This document shows positions 25,531-33,640 of a DNA stretch of 64,000 bases, piece after piece; positions within the stretch are counted from its first letter, which is position 1, and the number at the start of each line of letters is the position of its first letter. A model generated the notes under the pieces. The model made no database searches. It saw only the letters and a program-made list of their open reading frames with translations, and had not been told where the DNA came from. The DNA is from Shinella granuli (GTDB lineage: Bacteria; Pseudomonadota; Alphaproteobacteria; Rhizobiales; Rhizobiaceae). The stretch covers positions 600,077-664,076 of the forward strand of contig NZ_SLVX01000001.1 of assembly GCF_004341885.1 (NCBI RefSeq). Direction: 5' to 3'. A program made the translations under genes and the position numbers.

Positions 25531-27153
25531 ATGAAATATGTAACGGAAACGATCGTCCTGGCCGTGGGGGCGTTCATCGCGCTGCTCGGCGCGGCGTTTG
25601 CCCAGGACAGGCTCTTCGAGGCCCATATGTGGGTCCTCTTCTTCGTGCTGCTCGCCAGCACGCTCTTCATGGTCCGGCGCATCTCCTTCGCGCCGGCCGT
25701 CGCGACCGGATCATCGCAGGATGACGAGGGGTACTTCGACGAGGTCGTCAAGTACGGCGTCATCGCGACGGTGTTCTGGGGCGTCGTCGGCTTCCTGGTC
25801 GGCGTCGTCGTGGCGCTCCAACTGGCCTTCCCCGATCTCAACATCGAGCCCTGGCTCAATTTCGGCCGCACGCGTCCGCTGCACACCTCGGCGGTGATCT
25901 TCGCCTTCGGCGGCAACGCGCTGATCGCGACCTCCTTCTACGTCGTGCAGCGCACCTCGCGCGCCCGTCTCTTCGGCGGCAATCTCGGCTGGTTCGTGTT
26001 CTGGGGCTACCAGCTCTTCATCGTCATGGCCGCCACCGGCTACCTGCTCGGCATCACGCAGAGCCGGGAATATGCCGAGCCGGAATGGTATGTCGATATC
26101 TGGCTCACCATCGTCTGGGTCGCCTATCTGATCGCCTTCCTCGGCACGATCATGACGCGCAAGGAGCCGCACATCTACGTGGCGAACTGGTTCTTCCTGT
26201 CGTTCATCGTGACGATCGCCATGCTGCACGTCGTCAACAACCTGGCCGTCCCGGTCTCGTTCCTCGGCGTGAAGAGCTATTCGGCCTTCTCCGGCGTGCA
26301 GGATGCGCTGACGCAGTGGTGGTACGGCCACAACGCCGTGGGCTTCTTCCTGACGGCCGGCTTCCTCGGCATGATGTACTACTTCATCCCGAAGCAGGTG
26401 AACCGTCCGGTCTATTCCTACCGCCTGTCGATCATCCACTTCTGGGCCCTGATCTTCATGTATATCTGGGCCGGCCCGCACCACCTGCACTATACGGCGC
26501 TGCCCGACTGGGCGCAGACGCTCGGCATGGTCTTCTCGATCATGCTCTGGATGCCCTCGTGGGGCGGCATGATCAACGGCCTGATGACGCTCTCGGGCGC
26601 CTGGGACAAGATCCGCACCGATCCGATCGTGCGCATGATGGTCATGGCCGTCGCCTTCTACGGCATGGCGACCTTTGAAGGCCCGATGATGTCGATCAAG
26701 TCGGTCAACTCGCTCAGCCACTATACGGACTGGACCATCGGCCATGTGCATTCGGGCGCGCTCGGCTGGAACGGCCTCATCACCTTCGGCGCGATCTACT
26801 TCCTCGTCCCGAAGCTTTGGAACCGCGAGCGGCTCTATTCGATCCGCATGGTCAACTGGCACTTCTGGCTCGCCACCCTCGGCATCGTCGTCTACGCCGC
26901 CGTCATGTGGGTCGCCGGCATCCAGCAGGGCCTGATGTGGCGCGAATACGACGAGCAGGGCTTCCTGGTCTATTCGTTCGCCGAAACGATCGCCGCCATG
27001 TTCCCGTACTACGTGCTGCGCGCCGTCGGCGGTGGGCTGTTCCTCCTGGGGGCGCTCATCATGGCCTACAACGTGACCATGACAATCCTCGGCTACCAGC
27101 GCGACGAGGCCCCGATCCCGGGCGCCGCGCCGAAGCTGCAGCCGGCCGAATAG
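25531..27153 (+). CDS. fixN: FixN/CcoN, heme-copper subunit I of cbb3 oxidase
   Basis: FixN holds heme b and the heme b3-CuB site of the high-affinity cbb3 oxidase. The 540-residue product has at least twelve membrane segments and typical CcoN sequences such as [52 protein letters not shown] and [16 protein letters not shown], which supply the histidine ligands. The ATG at 25531 gives the usual FixN length; an ATG at 25522 would add three residues. fixO follows after ten bases. Confidence 0.95.
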   Translation: MKYVTETIVLAVGAFIALLGAAFAQDRLFEAHMWVLFFVLLASTLFMVRRISFAPAVATGSSQDDEGYFDEVVKYGVIATVFWGVVGFLVGVVVALQLAFPDLNIEPWLNFGRTRPLHTSAVIFAFGGNALIATSFYVVQRTSRARLFGGNLGWFVFWGYQLFIVMAATGYLLGITQSREYAEPEWYVDIWLTIVWVAYLIAFLGTIMTRKEPHIYVANWFFLSFIVTIAMLHVVNNLAVPVSFLGVKSYSAFSGVQDALTQWWYGHNAVGFFLTAGFLGMMYYFIPKQVNRPVYSYRLSIIHFWALIFMYIWAGPHHLHYTALPDWAQTLGMVFSIMLWMPSWGGMINGLMTLSGAWDKIRTDPIVRMMVMAVAFYGMATFEGPMMSIKSVNSLSHYTDWTIGHVHSGALGWNGLITFGAIYFLVPKLWNRERLYSIRMVNWHFWLATLGIVVYAAVMWVAGIQQGLMWREYDEQGFLVYSFAETIAAMFPYYVLRAVGGGLFLLGALIMAYNVTMTILGYQRDEAPIPGAAPKLQPAE

Positions 27154-27163
27154 GAGGGACCCG

Positions 27164-27895
27164 ATGTCCATTCTTGACAAACACGCGATCCTCGAGCGCA
27201 ACGCGACGCTTCTGCTCGTCGGCTCGCTCTTCGTGGTCACCATCGGCGGCATCGTCGAGATCGCCCCGCTGTTCTACCTGGAGAACACCATCGAGAAGGT
27301 GGAGGGCATGCGGCCTTATTCGCCGCTGGAGCTTGCCGGCCGCGACATCTACATCCGCGAGGGCTGCTATACCTGTCACAGCCAGATGATCCGGCCGTTC
27401 CGCGACGAGGTGGAGCGCTACGGGCATTATTCGCTGGCGGCGGAATCGATGTACGACCATCCGTTCCAGTGGGGCTCCAAGCGCACCGGCCCGGACCTTG
27501 CCCGCGTGGGTGACCGCTATTCGAACGAATGGCACGTCCAGCACCTGATCGAGCCGCGCTCGGTCGTGCCCGAATCGGTGATGCCGAGCTATTCCTTCCT
27601 CAAGGAAACGCCATTGGAGGTGCGGAACGTCTCGATGCACCTGTCGGCCAACCGCGCCGTCGGCGTGCCCTATACGGACGAGATGCTCGAAAACGCCGAG
27701 GCCGACCTCAAGGCGCAGGCTTACCCGAATGCCGATACGTCCGGCATCGAGGCCCGCTACCCGAAGGCCAAGCTCGGCGACTTCGACGGCGACCCGGCAA
27801 AGCTCACCGAAATGGATGCGCTCGTCGCCTATCTGCAGATGCTCGGCACGCTGGTGGACTTCTCCACCTATGACGACGCCGCCGGTTACCGCTGA
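27164..27895 (+). CDS. fixO: FixO/CcoO, monoheme cytochrome c subunit of cbb3 oxidase
   Basis: The 243-residue protein has one N-terminal membrane anchor (about residues 15-38), a single heme c site CYTCH ([15 protein letters not shown]) and the axial methionine region (VMPSYSFL). It passes electrons to FixN. GGAGG precedes the ATG at 27164. It sits second in fixNOQP, directly before the small fixQ. Confidence 0.95.
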   Translation: MSILDKHAILERNATLLLVGSLFVVTIGGIVEIAPLFYLENTIEKVEGMRPYSPLELAGRDIYIREGCYTCHSQMIRPFRDEVERYGHYSLAAESMYDHPFQWGSKRTGPDLARVGDRYSNEWHVQHLIEPRSVVPESVMPSYSFLKETPLEVRNVSMHLSANRAVGVPYTDEMLENAEADLKAQAYPNADTSGIEARYPKAKLGDFDGDPAKLTEMDALVAYLQMLGTLVDFSTYDDAAGYR

Positions 27896-27906
27896 GGAGG
27901 ACGCCC

Positions 27907-28059
27907 ATGGAAACCTATACCGCCATGCGGCACTTCGCCGACAGTTGGGGACTGCTCGCCATGACGCTGTTCTTCCTCGCCGTCGTCGTCTTCACCCTTC
28001 GCCCCGGCGCCCGCAAGGCGGCCGAACGGGCCGCTGAAATCCCTCTCAAGGAGGACTGA
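27907..28059 (+). CDS. fixQ: FixQ/CcoQ, small membrane subunit of cbb3 oxidase
   Basis: This 50-residue protein has one membrane segment (about residues 14-32, LLAMTLFFLAVVVFTL) and a basic, then charged tail. That matches CcoQ, which stabilises the oxidase. GAGGA lies upstream of the ATG, and fixP begins two bases after its stop. Confidence 0.92.
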   Translation: METYTAMRHFADSWGLLAMTLFFLAVVVFTLRPGARKAAERAAEIPLKED

Positions 28060-28061
28060 TC

Positions 28062-28925
28062 ATGGCCGAGAAACACATTGACGAAATCTCGGGCGTCGAA
28101 ACCACCGGCCACGAATGGGACGGCATCCGCGAACTGAACAACCCGATGCCGCGCTGGTGGGTCTGGACGTTCTACGCCACGATCGTCTGGGCGATCGGTT
28201 ACACGATCGCCTTTCCGGCCTGGCCACTGATCTCCGATGCGACGACCGGCATGCTCGGCTGGTCGAGTCGCGCCAATGTCGCCGTCGAGCTGGCCGAGGC
28301 CAAGCAGGCGCAGGCCGGCTTCGTCGACCGCATCGCCAAATCCTCCCTGCAGGAGATCATGGCCGACCCGCAGCTCTCGCAGTTCGCGATCGCCGGCGGC
28401 GCCTCGGCCTTCAAGGTCAACTGCGCCCAGTGCCACGGTTCGGGCGCGGCCGGCGCGGCGGGCTTCCCCAACCTCAACGACGACGACTGGGTCTGGGGCG
28501 GCACGGTGGACGACATCTACCACACGATCGCCCACGGCATCCGCCATGCCGGCGACGACGAGACCCGCATCTCGGACATGCCGGCCTATGGCGATATCCT
28601 CCAGCCGGAGGAGATCAAGCAGGTCGCGGCCTATGTGGTCAGCCTGACGGGCACGCCGTCGAATGCCGGCCTCGTCGAGCCCGGCAAGCAGATCTTTGCC
28701 GACAACTGCGCCGCCTGCCACGGCGATGACGCCAGGGGCAACCGCGAGATGGGCGCCCCGAACCTTGCCGACGCCATCTGGCTGAAGGGCGAGGGCGAGG
28801 CCGCCATCGCCCAGCAGGTCCGTTCGCCGAAGCACGGCGTCATGCCCGCCTGGCTTCCCCGCCTCGGCGATCCGGCCGTCAAGCAGCTTGCCGTCTTCGT
28901 GCATTCGCTGGGCGGCGGCGAGTAG
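28062..28925 (+). CDS. fixP: FixP/CcoP, diheme cytochrome c subunit of cbb3 oxidase
   Basis: The 287-residue protein has an N-terminal cytoplasmic part with a membrane segment (about residues 32-55) and two cytochrome c domains with CAQCH and CAACH heme sites. Both are followed by Met-containing loops (SDMPAYG and GVMPAW). It is the entry point for electrons from cytochrome c. GGAGG precedes the ATG. A strong terminator 20 bases after the stop ends the operon. Confidence 0.95.
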   Translation: MAEKHIDEISGVETTGHEWDGIRELNNPMPRWWVWTFYATIVWAIGYTIAFPAWPLISDATTGMLGWSSRANVAVELAEAKQAQAGFVDRIAKSSLQEIMADPQLSQFAIAGGASAFKVNCAQCHGSGAAGAAGFPNLNDDDWVWGGTVDDIYHTIAHGIRHAGDDETRISDMPAYGDILQPEEIKQVAAYVVSLTGTPSNAGLVEPGKQIFADNCAACHGDDARGNREMGAPNLADAIWLKGEGEAAIAQQVRSPKHGVMPAWLPRLGDPAVKQLAVFVHSLGGGE

Positions 28926-28946
28926 CGCCGGACCCCTCAAACGACG

Positions 28947-28978
28947 AAGGCCGCGGAAACCGCGGCCTTTTCTTTTTT
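28947..28978 (+). terminator. Intrinsic terminator of fixNOQP
   Basis: AAGGCCGCGG-AAA-CCGCGGCCTT is a perfect 10-bp stem with a 3-base loop, followed by TTCTTTTTT. Confidence 0.95.
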
Positions 28979-29004
28979 GGGCAATCCGGCTGGCGGCATG
29001 GCGC

Positions 29005-29742
29005 TCAGGCGACGACCGTGTTCCGGCCCATCGATTTCGCACGGTAGAGGTTGCGGTCGGCGGCCGCGAGCGCCTCGACGGGATCGAAGCGCGGCGCGCA
29101 ATGGAAGACGCCGATGCTGATGCCGAGCGCGATCCGCACGCCCGACGGCGCGTGGAGGTCGATCGCCTCCACCGCCTCGCGGATCGTCTGGGAATGGTCG
29201 AGCATGTGCGCCGGCGAGGCCTCGTCGAGGAAGACGGCGAACTCCTCGCCACCGAGCCGGCCGACAAGGTCGTTCCTGCCCGTAAGGTCGTGCAGCACCG
29301 CCCCGACGAGGCGCAGTGCCTCGTCGCCGGCGGCATGGCCGAAACGGTCGTTGACGGACTTGAAGTGATCGAGGTCGAGGAAGAGCAGGCCACCGGAACG
29401 GCCGCCGCGGCTGCGGGCCTGGAGCTCGGCCATGAAGGTCGCGCGGTTGAGCACGCCCGTCAGCGCGTCGCGCTGCGCCTGGTGCTTGAGGCGGGCATAG
29501 GCTTGCGCAAGGTCGTCCTTGGCGCGGGCGAGGGCGGCATTGGCGGCGCGCAGCCGGTCCGCCTGGTAGAAATGCAGGATCGAGACCGGAATGGAAATGG
29601 CAACCGGGCAGACGATGGTCATGACGAGGCCGGCGCCCGCCACTTCGCCGCCCATGAGCGGCACGAGGGCGAAGCTGATGGCGAGGGATGCCAGTGTCGA
29701 GAGACCGCCGACCGCCAATGCCTTGCCGAGGATTTTGTACAT
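29005..29742 (-). CDS. Membrane-anchored diguanylate cyclase (GGDEF)
   Basis: The 245-residue protein has two N-terminal membrane segments (about residues 8-30 and 35-58), a short coiled coil, and a GGDEF domain with an intact GGEEF active motif and LDLDHFKSVNDRFGH. It should make cyclic di-GMP. The inhibitory I-site normally reads RxxD five residues before the motif; here that position reads GRND, so product inhibition may be lost. A hairpin with a following T run ends two bases before the ATG. Confidence 0.9.
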   Translation of the reverse strand: MYKILGKALAVGGLSTLASLAISFALVPLMGGEVAGAGLVMTIVCPVAISIPVSILHFYQADRLRAANAALARAKDDLAQAYARLKHQAQRDALTGVLNRATFMAELQARSRGGRSGGLLFLDLDHFKSVNDRFGHAAGDEALRLVGAVLHDLTGRNDLVGRLGGEEFAVFLDEASPAHMLDHSQTIREAVEAIDLHAPSGVRIALGISIGVFHCAPRFDPVEALAAADRNLYRAKSMGRNTVVA

Positions 29743-29775
29743 GGAAAAAGCCTGCGTCCGTTTTGATCGCAGGCT
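29743..29775 (-). promoter_or_regulatory. Leader hairpin directly before the diguanylate cyclase start
   Basis: Read leftward, AGCCTGCG-N11-CGCAGGCT is followed by TTTTCC and then the ATG at 29742. The stem covers the only purine-rich stretch where a ribosome site could lie, and it has the form of an intrinsic terminator. It could act as an attenuator or a translational block. Confidence 0.55.
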
Positions 29776-29860
29776 CTGACTAGGAGCGTCTTATTGAAAA
29801 AGCCTGAATTCGTTCGGTAAAAGGCGCCCGGCCGTTCACATTGACGTTACGGCAGGCACA

Positions 29861-30217
29861 TCAGCGGTCGGACCAGACCGCCAGCTCGTAGCCGTCGGGG
29901 TCCGCGAACTGGAAGCGCCGGCCGCCGGGAAAGTCGAAGATCGGCTTGACGATCGTCCCGCCGGCCGCCGTCACCCGCTCCAGCACCTCTTCCAGCGCAT
30001 CGGCAAAGAGGATGACGAGCGGGCCGCCCTTGGCGTTGACCGGGGCGAGCGTCGTGAAGCCGCCGGTGAGGCGGCCGTCCTGGAACTCGCAGTATTGCGG
30101 GCCGTAATCGGTGAAGGTCCAGCCGAAGGCGCCGTCGTAGAAGGCCTTGCTCGCCGCGATGTCCGCGACGTTGAACTCGATATAGTCGATCTTGCGATCC
30201 GCGCCCCTGGTGCTCAT
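29861..30217 (-). CDS. VOC-family (glyoxalase/bleomycin resistance-like) protein
   Basis: The 118-residue protein is a single VOC domain: IDYIEFNVADIAASKAFYDGAF at the N-terminus and FADPDGYELAVWSD at the C-terminus, with Glu/His/Tyr positions that can bind metal. No substrate can be deduced. The start overlaps the stop of the SRPBCC gene by four bases, so the pair is co-translated. Confidence 0.85.
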   Translation of the reverse strand: MSTRGADRKIDYIEFNVADIAASKAFYDGAFGWTFTDYGPQYCEFQDGRLTGGFTTLAPVNAKGGPLVILFADALEEVLERVTAAGGTIVKPIFDFPGGRRFQFADPDGYELAVWSDR

Positions 30218-30630
30218 TCCTGCATGTCCTTTTCTTCCATCAGTCCCGCCAGCGTCTCGAGGTCCTGCGCTATATGCGCCGCATCCCGCTCGAAGGCTTC
30301 GTCGTCCATATCCGGTTGCCGCAGCAACAGGAACATCACCTCCGCGCCATCGCCGTTCGGCGCGATGCGCAGCGCATTGTCCACCACGCGCCCGTCCGGC
30401 AGCGTCACCCGGTGGTCGACGACGCCGAAATCGTTGGGCGGGGCGAAGCGCACGCGCGCATCGCCGATCGGCCCGCCATCGGCGATCCAGTCCTCTCCGT
30501 CGCGCGTCAGCCCGGCGGCAAGGCCCGAGGCCCAGAGCGGCATGTTTTCCGGTCGGGCGGCAAAAGCGTGGACTGCGCGCCAGTCGCGCCGGATGGTGCG
30601 GTGGATGATACGGGCGGGCAGGGTGGTCAT
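30214..30630 (-). CDS. SRPBCC-family lipid/ligand-binding protein
   Basis: The 138-residue protein starts IIHRTIRRDWRAVHAFAARPENMPLWASGLAAG, the usual opening of START/SRPBCC (polyketide cyclase-like) proteins, and has FGVVDHRVTLPDG in the central sheet. Its ligand is unknown. It lies between the AraC-family regulator and the VOC gene, all leftward. Confidence 0.75.
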   Translation of the reverse strand: MTTLPARIIHRTIRRDWRAVHAFAARPENMPLWASGLAAGLTRDGEDWIADGGPIGDARVRFAPPNDFGVVDHRVTLPDGRVVDNALRIAPNGDGAEVMFLLLRQPDMDDEAFERDAAHIAQDLETLAGLMEEKDMQE

Positions 30631-30694
30631 CGTTTTTCTCCATTCGGTGCCACGATACGCGGTCCCGCGCCGAAGTCTTGAACAAAACGGACAG

Positions 30695-31450
30695 TCAGCC
30701 GCGCATCTGCCGCCGGATCTCGCCGGGCGTCAGGCTGGTCAGCGCCAGCACCTCCCGGTTCATGTGCGCCTGGTCGGCAAAGCCCGCCTCGGCGGCAAGG
30801 CCGGCGAGGGAGGCCGCGGGGCTTGCGATCCGGCCGAGCAGGTCCTGCAGCCGGAGGATGCGGGCCAGCGTCTTCGGCCCGTAGCCGAACTCGGCGATGC
30901 TGATGCGCCGCAGCGTGCGCGTCGTCACGCCGATCTCGGCGGCGATGGCGTCCGGCGGCCGGCTTGCGCCGAGCGCATGCAGCGCCGCCGCATCGGGCCG
31001 CAGGGCAGGCAGCTCTGCCATTTCGGCTGCGAAAAGCGCCTGAAGAAGCCGCAGCCTTTGCCGCGGGCCGGAAGCTGCAAGCAGGCGATCGTGGTGGGCG
31101 CTCAGCCCGTGCGTGCGGATATCGGCGAGAGGCACGACCTTGCCGGCCAGCGCGTCGAGGTCGCAGCGCAGCAGGTGGCGCGCGATACCGGGGCGCAGGC
31201 GCAGCCCGAGGATCGTCTCGCCCGGCCGGAGCCTTGGAAAGGCGGCCGTGCGGTCCGGCCCGGCAATGAGGAAACCGGCTTCCGTCCACAGCAGGTCGAC
31301 GCAGCCATCCGGCACGACGGCGATGCGCGGGACGGGCGGGCCTTCCGGCGCATGGTGCATCCAGCTACAGCGTATGACGGCCGAGAGCGCGCCGGCCGCG
31401 GCATATTCGCGGTAGTCGCCGTAGCGCTTGGCCAGGATGGTCTCCGTCAT
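30695..31450 (-). CDS. AraC-family transcriptional regulator
   Basis: The 251-residue protein has an N-terminal part with VPDGCVDLLWTEAGFLIAGPDR, common in AraC regulators of the DUF6597 type, and a C-terminal double helix-turn-helix (TTRTLRRISIAEFGYGPKTLARILRLQ, then AGFADQAHMNREVLALTSLTPGEIRRQ). The ATG at 31450 follows GAGGAC and is preferred to an upstream start that would overlap the fixG control region. It may control the VOC and SRPBCC genes downstream of it. Confidence 0.87.
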   Translation of the reverse strand: MTETILAKRYGDYREYAAAGALSAVIRCSWMHHAPEGPPVPRIAVVPDGCVDLLWTEAGFLIAGPDRTAAFPRLRPGETILGLRLRPGIARHLLRCDLDALAGKVVPLADIRTHGLSAHHDRLLAASGPRQRLRLLQALFAAEMAELPALRPDAAALHALGASRPPDAIAAEIGVTTRTLRRISIAEFGYGPKTLARILRLQDLLGRIASPAASLAGLAAEAGFADQAHMNREVLALTSLTPGEIRRQMRG

Positions 31451-31498
31451 CGTGTCCTCTCCGTGCGGCAACCCGCCACGCCCTGCCATGTCCAAAAC

Positions 31499-31512
31499 TT
31501 GACGTAGATCAA
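31499..31512. promoter_or_regulatory. Anaerobox-like site upstream of fixGHIS
   Basis: TTGAC-GTAG-ATCAA differs from the consensus at one base. The predicted start site near 31547 lies after a possible ATG at 31515 and before the ATG at 31572, so it favours the latter as the fixG start. Confidence 0.8.
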
Positions 31513-31571
31513 CGATGGAGGCCGTCGTTGGCGTCATTGTGCCGGCACAACGACAGGTGCGGCCGGCAGAC

Positions 31572-33143
31572 ATGCAGCAGAATACCACGACGATCTACAA
31601 TTCCATCGAGCGCCATGAAGCGGAACCCGTCAATTCGGCGAAGGTTCGCAAGCCGCTCTATGAAAAACGCAAGAAGATCTTCCCCAAGCGGGCGGAAGGC
31701 CGTTTCCGGCAGTTCAAGTGGCTGGTGATGCTGATCACGCTCGGCATCTACTACCTGACGCCGTGGATCCGCTGGGACCGGGGGCCGCATGCGCCGGACC
31801 AGGCCGTGCTCATTGACCTTGCCGGCCGCCGCTTCTATTTCTTCTTCATCGAGATCTGGCCGCAGGAATTCTTCTTCGTCGCCGGGCTGCTCGTCATGGC
31901 GGGCTTCGGGCTGTTCCTCGTTACCTCGGCCGTCGGGCGCGCCTGGTGCGGCTATGCCTGTCCGCAGACCGTCTGGGTCGATCTCTTCCTCGTCGTGGAA
32001 CGGGCGATCGAGGGCGACCGCAATGCGCGCATGAAGCTCGATGCCGGGCCGTGGACGCTGGGCAAGATCTGGAAGCGTGTCAGCAAGCACGCCGTCTGGC
32101 TGGTGATCGCGGTGGCGACGGGCGGCGCCTGGATCTTCTACTTCGCCGACGCGCCGACGCTGCTCGTCAATTTCGCGACGCTGAAGGCACCGCCGGTCGC
32201 CTACATCACCGTCGCCATCCTGACCGCGACCACCTACATCTTCGGCGGGCTGATGCGCGAGCAGGTCTGCACCTATATGTGCCCCTGGCCGCGCATCCAG
32301 GCGGCGATGCTCGACGAGAGCTCGCTGGTCGTCACCTACAACGACTGGCGCGGCGAGCCGCGCACCCGCCATGCCAAGAAGGCGATCGCCGCCGGCGAGA
32401 GCGTCGGCGACTGCGTCGACTGCAATGCCTGCGTCGTCGTCTGTCCCATGGGCATCGACATCCGCGACGGCCAGCAGCTCGAATGCATCACCTGCGCGCT
32501 GTGCATCGATGCCTGCGACAACGTGATGGACAAGATCGGCAAGGAGCGCGGCCTCATCGCCTATGCCACGCTGTCGGACTATTCGGCCAACATGGCGCTC
32601 GCCACGGCGGGCGGCACCGTGCCGGTCGATCCGAAGCGCGTGCGCGGTGCCGATGGCGTCTTCGACGGCAAGATCCGGCATTTCGACTGGCGCATCATCT
32701 TCCGCCCGCGCACGCTGCTCTATTTCGGCGTCTGGTCGCTGGCGGGCCTGGCGCTGCTCTTCGCGCTCCTCTCGCGCGACCGGCTGGACCTCAACGTCAT
32801 CCACGACCGCAATCCGCAGTTCGTCGTCGAATCGGACGGCTCGGTCCGCAACGGCTATGCGGTGAAGCTGCTCAACATGATTCCCGAGCCGCGCGTCATC
32901 ACCGTGTCGATCGAGGGCATGCCCGGCGCAACGATGAAGATCGCCGGCCATGACAGCGCCGACGGCCGCAGCGTCGATGTGCCGGCCGATCCGGACAAGG
33001 TGACGGCGCTGCGTGTTTTCGTCACCCTGCCGAAGGATCGGCTTGCAGAAGCGGCCGAAGGCTTCCAGATTGTCGCGGAAGACCGGCAGGGCCACGAGCG
33101 CGACGTCTATTCCGCCAATTTCAACACGCCGGGAGCAAAGTGA
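31572..33143 (+). CDS. fixG: FixG/CcoG, cbb3 oxidase assembly iron-sulfur protein
   Basis: FixG is a membrane protein needed for cbb3 maturation and thought to reduce copper during its delivery. The 523-residue product has five or so membrane segments, a CGYACPQTVW motif, and two ferredoxin-type clusters (CVDCNACVVVCP and CITCALCIDAC), then a C-terminal periplasmic Ig-like domain. An upstream ATG at 31515 is in frame but predicted to precede the transcript start. Its stop overlaps the fixH start (TGATG). Confidence 0.94.
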   Translation: MQQNTTTIYNSIERHEAEPVNSAKVRKPLYEKRKKIFPKRAEGRFRQFKWLVMLITLGIYYLTPWIRWDRGPHAPDQAVLIDLAGRRFYFFFIEIWPQEFFFVAGLLVMAGFGLFLVTSAVGRAWCGYACPQTVWVDLFLVVERAIEGDRNARMKLDAGPWTLGKIWKRVSKHAVWLVIAVATGGAWIFYFADAPTLLVNFATLKAPPVAYITVAILTATTYIFGGLMREQVCTYMCPWPRIQAAMLDESSLVVTYNDWRGEPRTRHAKKAIAAGESVGDCVDCNACVVVCPMGIDIRDGQQLECITCALCIDACDNVMDKIGKERGLIAYATLSDYSANMALATAGGTVPVDPKRVRGADGVFDGKIRHFDWRIIFRPRTLLYFGVWSLAGLALLFALLSRDRLDLNVIHDRNPQFVVESDGSVRNGYAVKLLNMIPEPRVITVSIEGMPGATMKIAGHDSADGRSVDVPADPDKVTALRVFVTLPKDRLAEAAEGFQIVAEDRQGHERDVYSANFNTPGAK

Positions 33144-33640
33144 TGGCCATAGAACGCAAGGAACAGGGATTCGTCTTCACCGGCTGGCACATGGCGGGCG
33201 TCATGGTGCTGTTCTTCGGCACGATCATCACGGTCAACCTGATCATGGCCTGGAATGCCTCGAACAGCTGGAGCGGCCTCGTCGTGCCCAACACCTATGT
33301 CGCCAGCCAGCAGTTCAACGGCAAGGTGGCGGAGGCGCGAGCACTCGCCGCCAGCGGCATCGAGGGCGACCTCACCGTGAAGGAAGGCCGCATCGCCTAC
33401 CGCGTCATCGATGGGAGGGGCGTCCCCCTTGCCGCCGACGACGTCTCGGCGGTCTTCAAGCGGCCCGTTGACGAGCGCAAGGATTTCACGGTCGCGCTCG
33501 AGCCGGCGGGCGAGGGGATGTTCGTGGCGGACCGGCCGGTGCCGGCCGGCCAGTGGATCGTCGATATCAGCACGAAGCGCGACGGCGAGAAGGTCTTCCA
33601 CCAGACCGTGCGCACCGTCGTTGCGGGAGGGGCGAAATGA
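33143..33640 (+). CDS. fixH: FixH/CcoH, cbb3 oxidase assembly protein
   Basis: The 165-residue protein has one membrane segment near the N-terminus (about residues 12-35, MAGVMVLFFGTIITVNLIM) and a periplasmic FixH domain ending in TKRDGEKVFHQTVRTVV. It is required for stable assembly of the oxidase. Start and stop overlap fixG and fixI. Confidence 0.92.
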   Translation: MAIERKEQGFVFTGWHMAGVMVLFFGTIITVNLIMAWNASNSWSGLVVPNTYVASQQFNGKVAEARALAASGIEGDLTVKEGRIAYRVIDGRGVPLAADDVSAVFKRPVDERKDFTVALEPAGEGMFVADRPVPAGQWIVDISTKRDGEKVFHQTVRTVVAGGAK

